NCBI GenBank assembly: GCA_019359285.1
Contig: JAHHHQ010000041.1
Location: 124,001-188,000 of the forward strand
Direction of reading: 5' to 3'
From: Nodosilinea sp. WJT8-NPBG4
GTDB lineage: Bacteria > Cyanobacteriota > Cyanobacteriia > Phormidesmidales > Phormidesmidaceae
DNA length: 64,000 nt
Shown here: positions 7,732-15,946 of the stretch, in pieces
Position numbering within the stretch: the stretch's first letter is position 1
Layout: each line of letters opens with the position of its first letter
Notes under the pieces: generated by a model
Told to the model about the DNA's origin: nothing
The model's database searches: none
Seen by the model: the letters and a program-made list of their open reading frames with translations, nothing else
Position numbers and translations under genes: made by a program

Positions 7732-10035
7732 ATGCCTTTCCTCCCCTCTCTCCGCGCCCTCTCCCCTTTGGCCCGCCGCCGCCTGGCCCTCTACCTCACC
7801 ACCCTGCTGCTAATTACCGGGCAACCGCTGCTGGCCCAGGATACTGCTCCCACCCCAGAGACTCCCGTCCTGGCCGAAATCGCCCTGCCCAAGCTGCCTG
7901 CGGCCCCGGTAATTGCCCCCGCTAAACCTGGCCAGTACGTGTTGGAATTTAACCGCAGTCCGGTGGTGGGCAACCGCCTGCGCTTTAGCGGTATTTATGC
8001 CGAGCAGCGGCTGCACTTTACCCGCCCCCGCAACTGGCAGGCCAAATCGGTCAAGGTGCTGCTGCGCTACCGCCATTCCGCTGCTCTCTACGCCACCCGC
8101 TCCAACCTCACGGTGCTGATCAATGGCACTAGCATTGGCAGCCTGCCCCTCAACCAGCCCATGGGCAAAATTGGCGATGCGGTGATGGAAGTGCCCGCCG
8201 ATCTGCTGCAAGACGACAACGAGCTGATTCTCGCGGCGCTGCAAAATAATTCCCCCACCTGCACCCAAGACCCCTTCGACCCCTCGCTGTGGACCGAGGT
8301 GCTGCCCGACTCCAAGTTGGTGTTTAACTACCAGCCCCAGGTGGTAACTCCAGACTTTAGCCAGTTTCCCTACCCGCTGTTTGACACGCTGAGCCTGGAA
8401 ACCAACCGGATCGCCTACCTGCAACCTACCGCTACCAACAGCCCTTGGCTAACGGCCACAACGCGGCTGCAAACCTATCTGGGCCGCACCGCCCACTATC
8501 GCCCCCTCGACACCCGCTTGGTGAATAAGCTGGAGGATTTAGCTGCCGAAGAACGGCTTGTGGTCTTGGGCACTCCAGCCCAGCAGCCCGGCTTGGCCGA
8601 CTTAACTCTGCCCTTTGTCCTTAAAAACGGCAAATTTGTCGATGACGCGGGTAAAGCCCTACCTGACGACTCTGGCCTGCTGATGTGGTCTACAGCAGCG
8701 GACAATTTCTCCCCGGTGCTAGTCGTCACCGGCAACGGTGAGGCGGGGGTGGCCAAGGCCGTGCAATACCTGGTGCAACCCCAACAGCAGCAGATTGCTA
8801 CAGGCCACGGGGTGGTGGTTAACCAAGCTGGGGATGTGCCTACTCCCCCCGATCGCCAGTGGCCCGGCTATCTACCCGAAGAGAATGACTTTTTGCTGAC
8901 GGATTTGACCTCCCCCACCCGGCAGCCTTTGGACGAAACGACCGTGCGTGGCTCCCACGCCCCAGCAATGGAAATCGGCTTTAAGGCGCTGCCCGACGAT
9001 CGCCTGCTGCGAGGCAGCAAAATGCGCCTTTCCTACAGCTATGGCCCCCAGATCAACCCCCTTACCTCAATGGTGGATGTGGAGCTAGACGGGGTATCGA
9101 TTATTGGGGAACGGCTGACCGAGGTAAAAGGCGCGAACCATCGCACGCTGGAAGTGGATTTGCCGGGCGATCGCATCACCACCACCTCCAAGCTCCAAGT
9201 CAACTTTCGATTAGATCCTCGTGAGCGGCGATCGTGCAGCCGGGTTACCGACCAGCAGCTCTGGGGCACCATCCACAGCGATACCAGCTTTAGCCTCAAG
9301 CGCAGCGCCATCACCAGCCTGCCCGATTTAAATCTATTCAAAACCGGCTATCCCTTCACTGCCCCGCAGGATCTTTCCACCACGGCGGTCGTCCTACCGG
9401 ACGCCCCCAACAACAAAGATGTCACCGTGCTGCTGGAGCTAGCCGAACGCCTGGGCCGCCTCAGTCAAGCTGACTCAGTGCAGCTGGCGGTCTATCGTCA
9501 GGCCGACCTGCCCGAGGAGGTGCGCAATGACCGGCATCTGGTGGCGATCGGTGCCCAACCCCGCTTCCCCCTGCCCGAATTGCTCAGCGAAGACGGCTTT
9601 GCCCTACGCGGCAGCGGTACTCGTCAATGGGGCGACACCCAGGTGCAGCCCCTGCCCGACGGCGAAGGGCTGATGAAATCCGTCATCTCGCCCTGGAACC
9701 CCCAACGGGTGGTGCTGGCCCTTAGCGGCCGCGACGATACCGGCCTGGCTCAGGTCGCCGACCTGCTGCGCCACGACCCCCTCTTCTACCAAATTGAGGG
9801 CGATACCGTGCTAGTCAGCGCCCAGGTGCCCAACCCCGACCCCTACACCAGCGCTGACTATCGCTTAGCCACCCTGCGCCAGTCGCCCCAGGTGCAGCTG
9901 GCCACCACTACCCCCTACCCCTGGTTCTGGCAAGTCACCCGCCACAACTGGATGTTCATCATGCCCGCCACGGTAGCCCTGACGCTGCTGCTTTACGGAG
10001 CAATGCAAGCGTATATGCGGCGCAGCGGGGAGTGA
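7732..10035 (+). CDS. bcsB: Cellulose synthase regulatory subunit BcsB
   Basis: The 767-residue product is a BcsB-family periplasmic protein. It has a signal peptide (hydrophobic residues 18-34, cleavage near LLAQ-D), two large beta-rich carbohydrate-binding/flavodoxin-like halves, and one C-terminal membrane anchor at about residues 737-760 preceded by PWFWQVTRHNW. BcsB docks on the inner-membrane synthase BcsA and guides the glucan through the periplasm; its C-terminal anchor is needed for BcsA activity in characterised systems. Family features visible here include the N-terminal block LRFSGIYAEQRLHF and the phrase LFNYQPQ-like VFNYQPQ followed by DFSQFPYPLFD. Length is typical. It lies directly upstream of bcsA. 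Confidence 0.9.
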   Translation: MPFLPSLRALSPLARRRLALYLTTLLLITGQPLLAQDTAPTPETPVLAEIALPKLPAAPVIAPAKPGQYVLEFNRSPVVGNRLRFSGIYAEQRLHFTRPRNWQAKSVKVLLRYRHSAALYATRSNLTVLINGTSIGSLPLNQPMGKIGDAVMEVPADLLQDDNELILAALQNNSPTCTQDPFDPSLWTEVLPDSKLVFNYQPQVVTPDFSQFPYPLFDTLSLETNRIAYLQPTATNSPWLTATTRLQTYLGRTAHYRPLDTRLVNKLEDLAAEERLVVLGTPAQQPGLADLTLPFVLKNGKFVDDAGKALPDDSGLLMWSTAADNFSPVLVVTGNGEAGVAKAVQYLVQPQQQQIATGHGVVVNQAGDVPTPPDRQWPGYLPEENDFLLTDLTSPTRQPLDETTVRGSHAPAMEIGFKALPDDRLLRGSKMRLSYSYGPQINPLTSMVDVELDGVSIIGERLTEVKGANHRTLEVDLPGDRITTTSKLQVNFRLDPRERRSCSRVTDQQLWGTIHSDTSFSLKRSAITSLPDLNLFKTGYPFTAPQDLSTTAVVLPDAPNNKDVTVLLELAERLGRLSQADSVQLAVYRQADLPEEVRNDRHLVAIGAQPRFPLPELLSEDGFALRGSGTRQWGDTQVQPLPDGEGLMKSVISPWNPQRVVLALSGRDDTGLAQVADLLRHDPLFYQIEGDTVLVSAQVPNPDPYTSADYRLATLRQSPQVQLATTTPYPWFWQVTRHNWMFIMPATVALTLLLYGAMQAYMRRSGE

Positions 10036-10217
10036 GGTGAGTGGATGGGTGGGCGAGTGGATGAGTGGATGGCCGGGCAAAATTCACAACTTTTTCCTGG
10101 AAATGGCCCTCTGAAAATCCCCCAGAGATTCCTCCCAACAATTCCGCTAACTCAACACCTGACTACCACCGACCCATCCACCCATCTACCCCCTACCCAT
10201 CCACCCCCTTACCCCAA
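10036..10217. repeat. G-rich then C-rich repeat pair between bcsB and bcsA
   Basis: Directly after the bcsB stop (10033-10035) comes GTGAGTGGATGGGTGGGCGA and related sequence up to about 10078. A C-rich counterpart with CCCATCCACCCATCTACCCC runs from about 10167 to 10217, ending at the bcsA start. The two tracts are imperfect inverse complements and could pair across a loop of about 90 bases. About 90 bases of ordinary sequence lie between them. Confidence 0.7.
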
Positions 10218-12764
10218 ATGCTCCACCCCCCCTCCCCTCCCCTCCACCACTGGCTCACCAAAACCCTGCCCGATCGCGCCTACAGTCTGACCCGGCACCT
10301 GAGCCGCTGGCAGATGCTGCTGCTGTTAGCCTGCCTAGGTTTGTTGACCAAGCCATTGCTGGTGGCTCACCCGGCTATTTGGCAGCAGGCGATTGTGGCG
10401 GGGCTGTTGATTGCCCTGGGTTACAGCATTCTGCATTTGGAGGATGGCCACGCCCACAGCAACGGCGATCGCGAGCGGCTGCACCTGTTTATGATCACCC
10501 TCAGCAGCCTCACCACCCTGCGCTATCTCTACTACCGCACCCGCAACACCCTCAATTTCGACACGCCGCTGGATGCGATCTTCTCCCTGCTGCTTTACGG
10601 GGCCGAGCTATATGCCCTGGGGACGCTGTTTTTGTCGTATTTTCAGACGCTGCGTTTGCGCGATCGCACCGCCGTCGACCTCACCCCTGTGCCCCAGACT
10701 CAGTGGCCCACGGTGGATGTCTACATTCCTACCTACGACGAAGATGTGGCGATCGTGCGTAAAACCGTGGTGGCGGCGGTGGCGATCGACTACCCCCCCG
10801 AGAAAAAGCAGGTTTACGTGCTGGATGACGGCCGCAAATACCCCGAGCGGCGGGCTGAGCTACAGGCGGTCTGCGATGAACTAGGGGCTAAGCTGCTCGT
10901 TCGCGACAACAACGACCACGCCAAGGCAGGCAACATCAACACGGCTCTAGAGCGCACCACGGGCGATCTGGTGCTGATTTTGGACTGCGACCACATTCCG
11001 GTGCGGGGCTTTTTGCAGGCAACCGTGGGCTTTTTTCTCGACAAAACCGTGGCCCTGGTGCAGACGCCCCACTGGTTCTACAACCCCGACCCTTTTGAGC
11101 GCAACCTGCTCACCCAGGGCCAGGTGCCCGTGGGCAACGAGCTGTTCTACAAGGTGCTGCAAAAGGGCAATGACGCCTGGAACGCCGCTTTTTTTTGCGG
11201 CTCGGCGGCGGTCGTGCGGCGCAACCACCTGCTAGAGGTGGGCGGCATTGCTACTGAGACCGTTACCGAAGACTGCCACACTGCCCTGCGGCTGCACTCC
11301 CTCGGCTACCGCACCATCTACTACGACAAAATTATGGTGGCAGGGCTAGCGCCCGAAAAATTCTCGGCCTACGTAGGGCAGCAGGTGCGGTGGGCACGGG
11401 GCATGGCCCAGATTTTGCGGTTGGAAAATCCGCTGTTTAACCGCAAGCTACAGCTGTCGCTGGCCCAGCGGGTCTGCTACTTCAGCGCCACGTCCCACTT
11501 TTTCTTTGGCTTTCCCCGGCTGATGTATGCCCTGGCTCCGACGCTGTTTTTGCTGTTTAGCATCAACTCGGTGAAGGGGCTGGGCATTGAAACCCTGTTC
11601 TACGCACTGCCCCACATTGTGTTGTCGATGCAGACCAACCACATCCCATACAAGCGGGTGCGGTTTTCATTCTGGAACGAAATCTACGAGTTTGCCATGT
11701 CTTTTCAGGCGGGCATTGTGACGCTGCTGGCCCTATTTAACCCCAAGCTGGGCAGCTTTAACGTGACGGCTAAGGGACTGGTGGTCAACCAGCGCACCTT
11801 CGACGCCAACAGCGTGAGATATCTGCTGGTCTTGGGATTGCTGACAGCGGCATCCCTATTGGCGGTGCCCTTTTGGCTGCTGCTCAGCCCCGAAGACACC
11901 CAGGCGGTGCTGATCAACGCCCTGTGGTGCGGCTTTAACCTGGTGCTGGTGCTGGCCGCCTGTTTAGTGGCGCTGGAGCAACCCCAGATGCGCCGCGCCC
12001 ACCGTCTGCCCCGGCAGCTGACCGCCATCATCCACAGCGATGGCCAGAGCTGGACAGGCAAAACCATTGATGTGAGCGAGAGCGGTGCCCAGGTGCAGCT
12101 CGAAGAATGGCCCAACGTGGCCGACCAGGTTTGGGTAGAGCTGGTGGGCGACTACGACGGTCGCGTCCTGCTTGAGGCTCAAATTATGCGAGCTACAGCC
12201 ACTAGTCGCCTAGAAACCGAATTGGCAGTAGATTTTATCAATGTCAGCCCCAGCCAAGCCGACGATCTCACCCTGGTGCTGTTTTCGGATGTGAAGGAAT
12301 GGTATTCCCAGACCCGTCAGGAGGTGGATAAGCCGCTGCGATCGCTGCAATTTATTGCTACCACGCTCTGGCGGGTGTTCACCGACCTGCAACCGGCAAC
12401 CAGCCAAAAAATGCGCAAGCAAGTGCAGGCCCCAGCCGAGCTAGCCTGGGAGGGCTGGCACGGCGACAGCTACCCGGCCCGCGTGGTCGAAATCGGCAGC
12501 CGCGACCTGCGCCTTGAGGTGCAGAACGTGACTGAACTCGATCGCGCTACCCTGCTTGAAACCTTCCCTACCGTGGGGCTGCTGTTTTTGCCCAGTAGTG
12601 AGCTGCCTCAGGCCCAGAGCATAGTCGCTCAGGTGGCCCAGGCAATCGAACTGCCTACCCTCAACGGTGTAGAGGCGAGGCTGGTGCTGGAATTAACCTT
12701 TCCCACGACACTGGCCACCCAACAGCGGCGCAAGATTCAGACATTGCTGCGATCGCTGGTCTAG
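10218..12764 (+). CDS. bcsA: Cellulose synthase catalytic subunit BcsA with PilZ domain
   Basis: This inner-membrane family 2 glycosyltransferase makes beta-1,4-glucan from UDP-glucose. With the start at 10218 it has 848 residues. Catalytic motifs are complete: D203-D204, the DXD motif D256-C-D258, T350-E351-D352, and Q388-Q389-V-R391-W392. Several membrane segments flank the catalytic domain. The C-terminal PilZ domain has R592-R593-A-H-R596 and D618-V-S-E-S-G623, the c-di-GMP signature, so activity should depend on c-di-GMP. A longer reading from 10065 would add 51 residues encoded by intergenic repeat DNA (STPYPSTPLP), so I reject it. A roughly 100-residue domain after PilZ extends the protein beyond typical short BcsA forms. 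Confidence 0.95.
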   Translation: MLHPPSPPLHHWLTKTLPDRAYSLTRHLSRWQMLLLLACLGLLTKPLLVAHPAIWQQAIVAGLLIALGYSILHLEDGHAHSNGDRERLHLFMITLSSLTTLRYLYYRTRNTLNFDTPLDAIFSLLLYGAELYALGTLFLSYFQTLRLRDRTAVDLTPVPQTQWPTVDVYIPTYDEDVAIVRKTVVAAVAIDYPPEKKQVYVLDDGRKYPERRAELQAVCDELGAKLLVRDNNDHAKAGNINTALERTTGDLVLILDCDHIPVRGFLQATVGFFLDKTVALVQTPHWFYNPDPFERNLLTQGQVPVGNELFYKVLQKGNDAWNAAFFCGSAAVVRRNHLLEVGGIATETVTEDCHTALRLHSLGYRTIYYDKIMVAGLAPEKFSAYVGQQVRWARGMAQILRLENPLFNRKLQLSLAQRVCYFSATSHFFFGFPRLMYALAPTLFLLFSINSVKGLGIETLFYALPHIVLSMQTNHIPYKRVRFSFWNEIYEFAMSFQAGIVTLLALFNPKLGSFNVTAKGLVVNQRTFDANSVRYLLVLGLLTAASLLAVPFWLLLSPEDTQAVLINALWCGFNLVLVLAACLVALEQPQMRRAHRLPRQLTAIIHSDGQSWTGKTIDVSESGAQVQLEEWPNVADQVWVELVGDYDGRVLLEAQIMRATATSRLETELAVDFINVSPSQADDLTLVLFSDVKEWYSQTRQEVDKPLRSLQFIATTLWRVFTDLQPATSQKMRKQVQAPAELAWEGWHGDSYPARVVEIGSRDLRLEVQNVTELDRATLLETFPTVGLLFLPSSELPQAQSIVAQVAQAIELPTLNGVEARLVLELTFPTTLATQQRRKIQTLLRSLV

Positions 12765-13672
12765 CCCTTCATTCAAGACCCTGGGTTGCGGTGCATGAGG
12801 TTGCATCAATCGGGCCATGGACGCATTCCTGTTCATAGGAGCTTGACACCTCAGGCTAATCAGGGTCGATTGGCATGATTAGATCGTTCTTTGGCCAGTT
12901 AGTAACTGTTTAATACTCTTGCCAAATAAGTTCGCCTTGAACATTTTTGAATACCGATCTTTAAAGCGGAAGGTCGATCGCGTGCAGAACTTAAGTGATT
13001 CAAAATTATTTTTTAGAAACCCGCCCAACTCACGAAAATGAATCACTCAAACCTTCACTGCCACTTTATAGTCAGTTACTTTTACCTTCTAGCGCTCACT
13101 TATTTTTCATAATCTTAATTATACAATCTGTTATTATTAGATCATGCAAGTAACGGTTTAGCGCTTCATTCCTGACAATCGATCACTTTTCAAATAGCAT
13201 CTATTCGTCTCGACCAAAAGTTTGAGTGCTGCCCATTTAGCTCCCTGTCTATTCCCTGGATCAGATGAGATGCACTCACTCCTATCCATTCTCACTACCG
13301 CATCTACCGCTTCACAATTTGCTGTTAAGCTCACCGCTTTTTGAGAATGGTTTAACCAGGGTCAAGCCCTAAGGTTTCAATCAGTATTGCACCCACTGCC
13401 ATCTTGTCCGAATCATCTTTTGCCGCTGGCCAAGATTGATTTCTGCTAGCGAGGCGATTGTGCGATCGCTCTAGCTATGGCTACTGGGTAAATCATCAGA
13501 TGAGTTAGCGCACCCCAAAGTTTTTTAGCGGTCTTACTGTCGCTGTCTTACATCAAACGTGCGTCATCTAGCGTGCTGTAGCGCTGCGGTCCCCCTGCGG
13601 GTAGCGCACGACTGAGCTGCCAATTTTACCTACCATCCACTGTGCATTCCCCTGTCTCTGTAGTGAACCGCT
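12765..13672. other. 908-base intergenic region between the cellulose and taxis operons
   Basis: No reading frame of useful length or RNA gene is visible. The middle part (about 12940-13200) is AT-rich and is a likely site for the taxis operon promoter, but I cannot choose a convincing -35/-10 pair. A GC-rich palindrome lies at 13572-13610. Confidence 0.4.
13572..13610. repeat. GC-rich palindromic element
   Basis: CGTGC (13572-13576) pairs with GCACG (13606-13610), and GCGCT (13581-13585) with AGCGC (13603-13607), around a core GCGGTCCCCCTGCGG. It looks like an interspersed hairpin repeat; it lies about 60 bases before the PATAN-REC gene. Confidence 0.45.
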
Positions 13673-14695
13673 ATGCAACCATCGCTCTTGAACCCCGCTC
13701 CCATGGCACCGTCTTCTCCTACTCAATTGCACCCCCTTAGCCTGTTAGCCCAGGTGAGTAGTCGCCAGGCCACCGGCTGTCTCCAGGTCGTTGCACCCAC
13801 TAACACCTGGCTATTGCACCTAGATCAAGGACAGCTCACCTACGTTTCTACCGTCGAACGAGCCTTTGAACGACTAGACAACCACTTGCGACGCTTAAGC
13901 GTCCAGGTGCCGTCTTTGGTGAGCGCAGTGCGCGTGCAGGTGCGACTTCTATTTGAGCAACAGGCCACCACAGCTACTGCCGACTATCAAGCCATTTGCT
14001 GGCTAGTCGAGCAGCAGCACCTGCATCCCAATCAAGCATCAACCCTCGTCGAAACCCTGTCTAAAGAAGTGCTAGAAGCTTTTTTAGACGTGCGCCAGGG
14101 CAGCTACGAATTAGTCGAAGGCAACAGCTTGGGCAACGCCCCCCGATACTGCCAGCTCAACCTGCGCACTACGGTAGAAGAATGCTATGCCCGTCTCAAG
14201 CAGCGCCACAATGGCCTTGGCCAACTCAATGGTGGCTACCAGCGTAAGGGCACCGCGCCCGAGGCCGCTCCTGCAGTAGCCACCAGTGGCCCTAGCTTCC
14301 AAAGGGGGGGCACAAGACCAGGCGCTAAAGCTCAGTACACCATTGCCTGCATCGACGATAGCCCCACAGTGCTCCAAGCGATCAACAGCTTTTTAGACGA
14401 CAAGATTTTCTCGGTCATTATGATCGACGACCCCGTCAAAGCGCTGATGCAGGTGATTAGAACTAAGCCCGATTTAATTTTGCTCGATGTCACTATGCCC
14501 AGCCTAGATGGCTATGAGCTTTGCTCGCTGCTGCGCCGTCATCCAGATTTCAAAAATACTCCCATCATCATGGTGACCAGCAATACCGGGTTTATCGATC
14601 GCGCTAAAGCAAAATTGGTGCGAGCATCAGGCTATTTAACCAAGCCATTTAATCAGTCGGATTTGCTCAAATTCATTTTTAAGTATTTGAATTAG
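13673..14695 (+). CDS. PATAN-domain response regulator (PatA/PixG/HmpA type), taxis operon 1
   Basis: The 340-residue product has an N-terminal PATAN/DUF4388-like region (about residues 15-190, with SSRQATGCLQVV and LLHLDQGQLTYVS) and a C-terminal receiver domain (about 222-340). The receiver has the acidic pair in CIDDSP, the phospho-acceptor D272 in LILLDVTMP, and the conserved Lys in LTKPFN. In Synechocystis and Nostoc such proteins (PixG, PilG, HmpA) are the first gene of taxis operons and act with the CheA kinase and type IV pilus machinery. It is the first gene here too, followed by cheY, cheW, an MCP and cheA. The gene follows a region without coding sequence, so the operon promoter is probably upstream. 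Confidence 0.88.
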   Translation: MQPSLLNPAPMAPSSPTQLHPLSLLAQVSSRQATGCLQVVAPTNTWLLHLDQGQLTYVSTVERAFERLDNHLRRLSVQVPSLVSAVRVQVRLLFEQQATTATADYQAICWLVEQQHLHPNQASTLVETLSKEVLEAFLDVRQGSYELVEGNSLGNAPRYCQLNLRTTVEECYARLKQRHNGLGQLNGGYQRKGTAPEAAPAVATSGPSFQRGGTRPGAKAQYTIACIDDSPTVLQAINSFLDDKIFSVIMIDDPVKALMQVIRTKPDLILLDVTMPSLDGYELCSLLRRHPDFKNTPIIMVTSNTGFIDRAKAKLVRASGYLTKPFNQSDLLKFIFKYLN

Positions 14696-14883
14696 CCCGA
14701 AGTTTTTGAGCTTTATTTTTTAACTTTTCGCGATCGCCCTGACAGCTTTTCCTGGCTGATATAGCCTCTGACAACCGTTACATATTTCTACGGCTGGGCC
14801 TGCTCAAGCGACTTGGATTGGCTTTTCCAGGCAGCAGCACAAAGCAATAGCAGCAATCTATCCACTATTTAGGTAAATCGATT

Positions 14884-15270
14884 ATGCAAGCGACTCTAGC
14901 AGGCACCATTTTGGTGGTCGAAGATACCCCATCCGAAATGGAGCTGATGGTGCACTACCTCCGCGACAGCGGCTGTACCGTGATCTGCGCCGTTACGGCG
15001 CAGGAGGCTCTGGAGAAGGCCGCCCAGCATTCCCCCGATGTGATCGTCAGCGACGTGGTAATGCCGGGCATGAGCGGCTTTGAGCTGTGCCGCAGCCTCA
15101 AAAAACAGCCCGCCACCGCCCACGTACCGATTGTGCTCTGCACCTCTAAAAACCAGGACATCGACCGGCTGTGGGGCATGCGCCAGGGGGCCGATATCTA
15201 CCTCACCAAGCCCTACACCCGCGAGCAGCTGGTGCAGGCTGTGCTCACCGTGATCAAGGTGAACCGATGA
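14884..15270 (+). CDS. CheY-like single-domain response regulator, taxis operon 1
   Basis: The 128-residue product is one receiver domain (PixH/PilH/HmpB position). It has the acidic pocket E13-D14, the phospho-acceptor D57 in VSDVVMPGMSG, a conserved Thr/Ser in LCTSKNQD and Lys in LTKPYT. It has no output domain, so it acts by protein contact, probably as phosphate sink or output of the CheA encoded downstream. It lies 188 bases after the PATAN-REC gene. Its stop codon overlaps the start of the CheW gene (ATGA at 15267-15270), which implies translational coupling. Confidence 0.92.
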   Translation: MQATLAGTILVVEDTPSEMELMVHYLRDSGCTVICAVTAQEALEKAAQHSPDVIVSDVVMPGMSGFELCRSLKKQPATAHVPIVLCTSKNQDIDRLWGMRQGADIYLTKPYTREQLVQAVLTVIKVNR

Positions 15271-15785
15271 GCAACCTATCGTTAGCTCGGCCCCAGCCGC
15301 CGGGCGAGGGTGGCTTGGCGACCCAATCGTTAGCTCCGCTGACCCACAGCTATCTGCGGTTTACCCTAGGCACCCAGGCAGCCCTGCTGCCCACTCGCCA
15401 GGTGCAGGAGGCGATCGCCACCCCCGCCGCCCGCATTACCCCCATGCCCAATATGCCCCCCGCCCTCTTGGGGCTGATTAACCGCCGCAGCCGGGTGCTG
15501 TGGGTAGTTGACTTAGCGTTACTGCTGGGCCTGCCCACGGCCTACCCCAACTCACAGCAGTACAACCTCGTGCTCATGCAGATAGGAACAGTGGCCCTAG
15601 GGCTGAGAGTGAGCCAAGTCGACGGCATTCTTAGTCTGTCGCCCCAGCATATGCAGCCAGCTCCCACCCATGTGCCTCCGGGGTTGGTGCCCTTTCTCCG
15701 GGGCTGTGTGCTGCAAGAGGGAGAAGTGCTGCTGGGGCTGGATGGCGAAGCCCTGCTGCGCGCCCCTGCTTTACAGGCGCTTTAG
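15267..15785 (+). CDS. CheW-like adaptor, taxis operon 1
   Basis: The 172-residue product is a CheW domain (PixI/HmpC position) that links receptor and CheA kinase. Family features are the sequence LRFTLGTQAALLPTRQVQEAI and the block PPALLGLINRRSRVLWVVDLALLLGLP, which matches the GLINLRG...VVDL pattern of CheW. The start is the ATG at 15267, overlapping the cheY stop; an upstream reading in the same frame from 15171 lies inside cheY and is not used. The first 30 residues are Pro/Gly-rich and probably unstructured. A short perfect hairpin (GCCCTAG-GTA-CTAGGGC, 15815-15831) lies 30 bases after the stop. Confidence 0.88.
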   Translation: MSNLSLARPQPPGEGGLATQSLAPLTHSYLRFTLGTQAALLPTRQVQEAIATPAARITPMPNMPPALLGLINRRSRVLWVVDLALLLGLPTAYPNSQQYNLVLMQIGTVALGLRVSQVDGILSLSPQHMQPAPTHVPPGLVPFLRGCVLQEGEVLLGLDGEALLRAPALQAL

Positions 15786-15814
15786 CCTTTTTGCTCCCGG
15801 TTTCCTTGGCCCGA

Positions 15815-15831
15815 GCCCTAGGTACTAGGGC
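15815..15831 (+). other. Short perfect hairpin between cheW and the MCP gene
   Basis: GCCCTAG (15815-15821) and CTAGGGC (15825-15831) pair around a GTA loop. No T-tract follows, so it is more likely an RNA processing or stability element, or a protein-binding dyad, than a terminator. Confidence 0.4.
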
Positions 15832-15946
15832 GGCCTGCTCTCCCTATCATCAGCAGTTTGCCAAGCATCTTTAACGTCACGCCCCACGCCTGTCGGGCAG
15901 CCCTATTTCTCAACCCAACCCAGCTCATTCATAAGGTGTTGAACCC

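Noticed and set aside
10065..10217. 51-residue N-terminal extension of BcsA
   Set aside because: It is encoded by the G-rich/C-rich intergenic repeat region (STPYPSTPLP). The ATG at 10218 gives a normal BcsA start.
15171..15266. Longer CheW start inside cheY
   Set aside because: The ATG at 15267 in the ATGA overlap fits the family and gives translational coupling; the upstream part is cheY in another frame.
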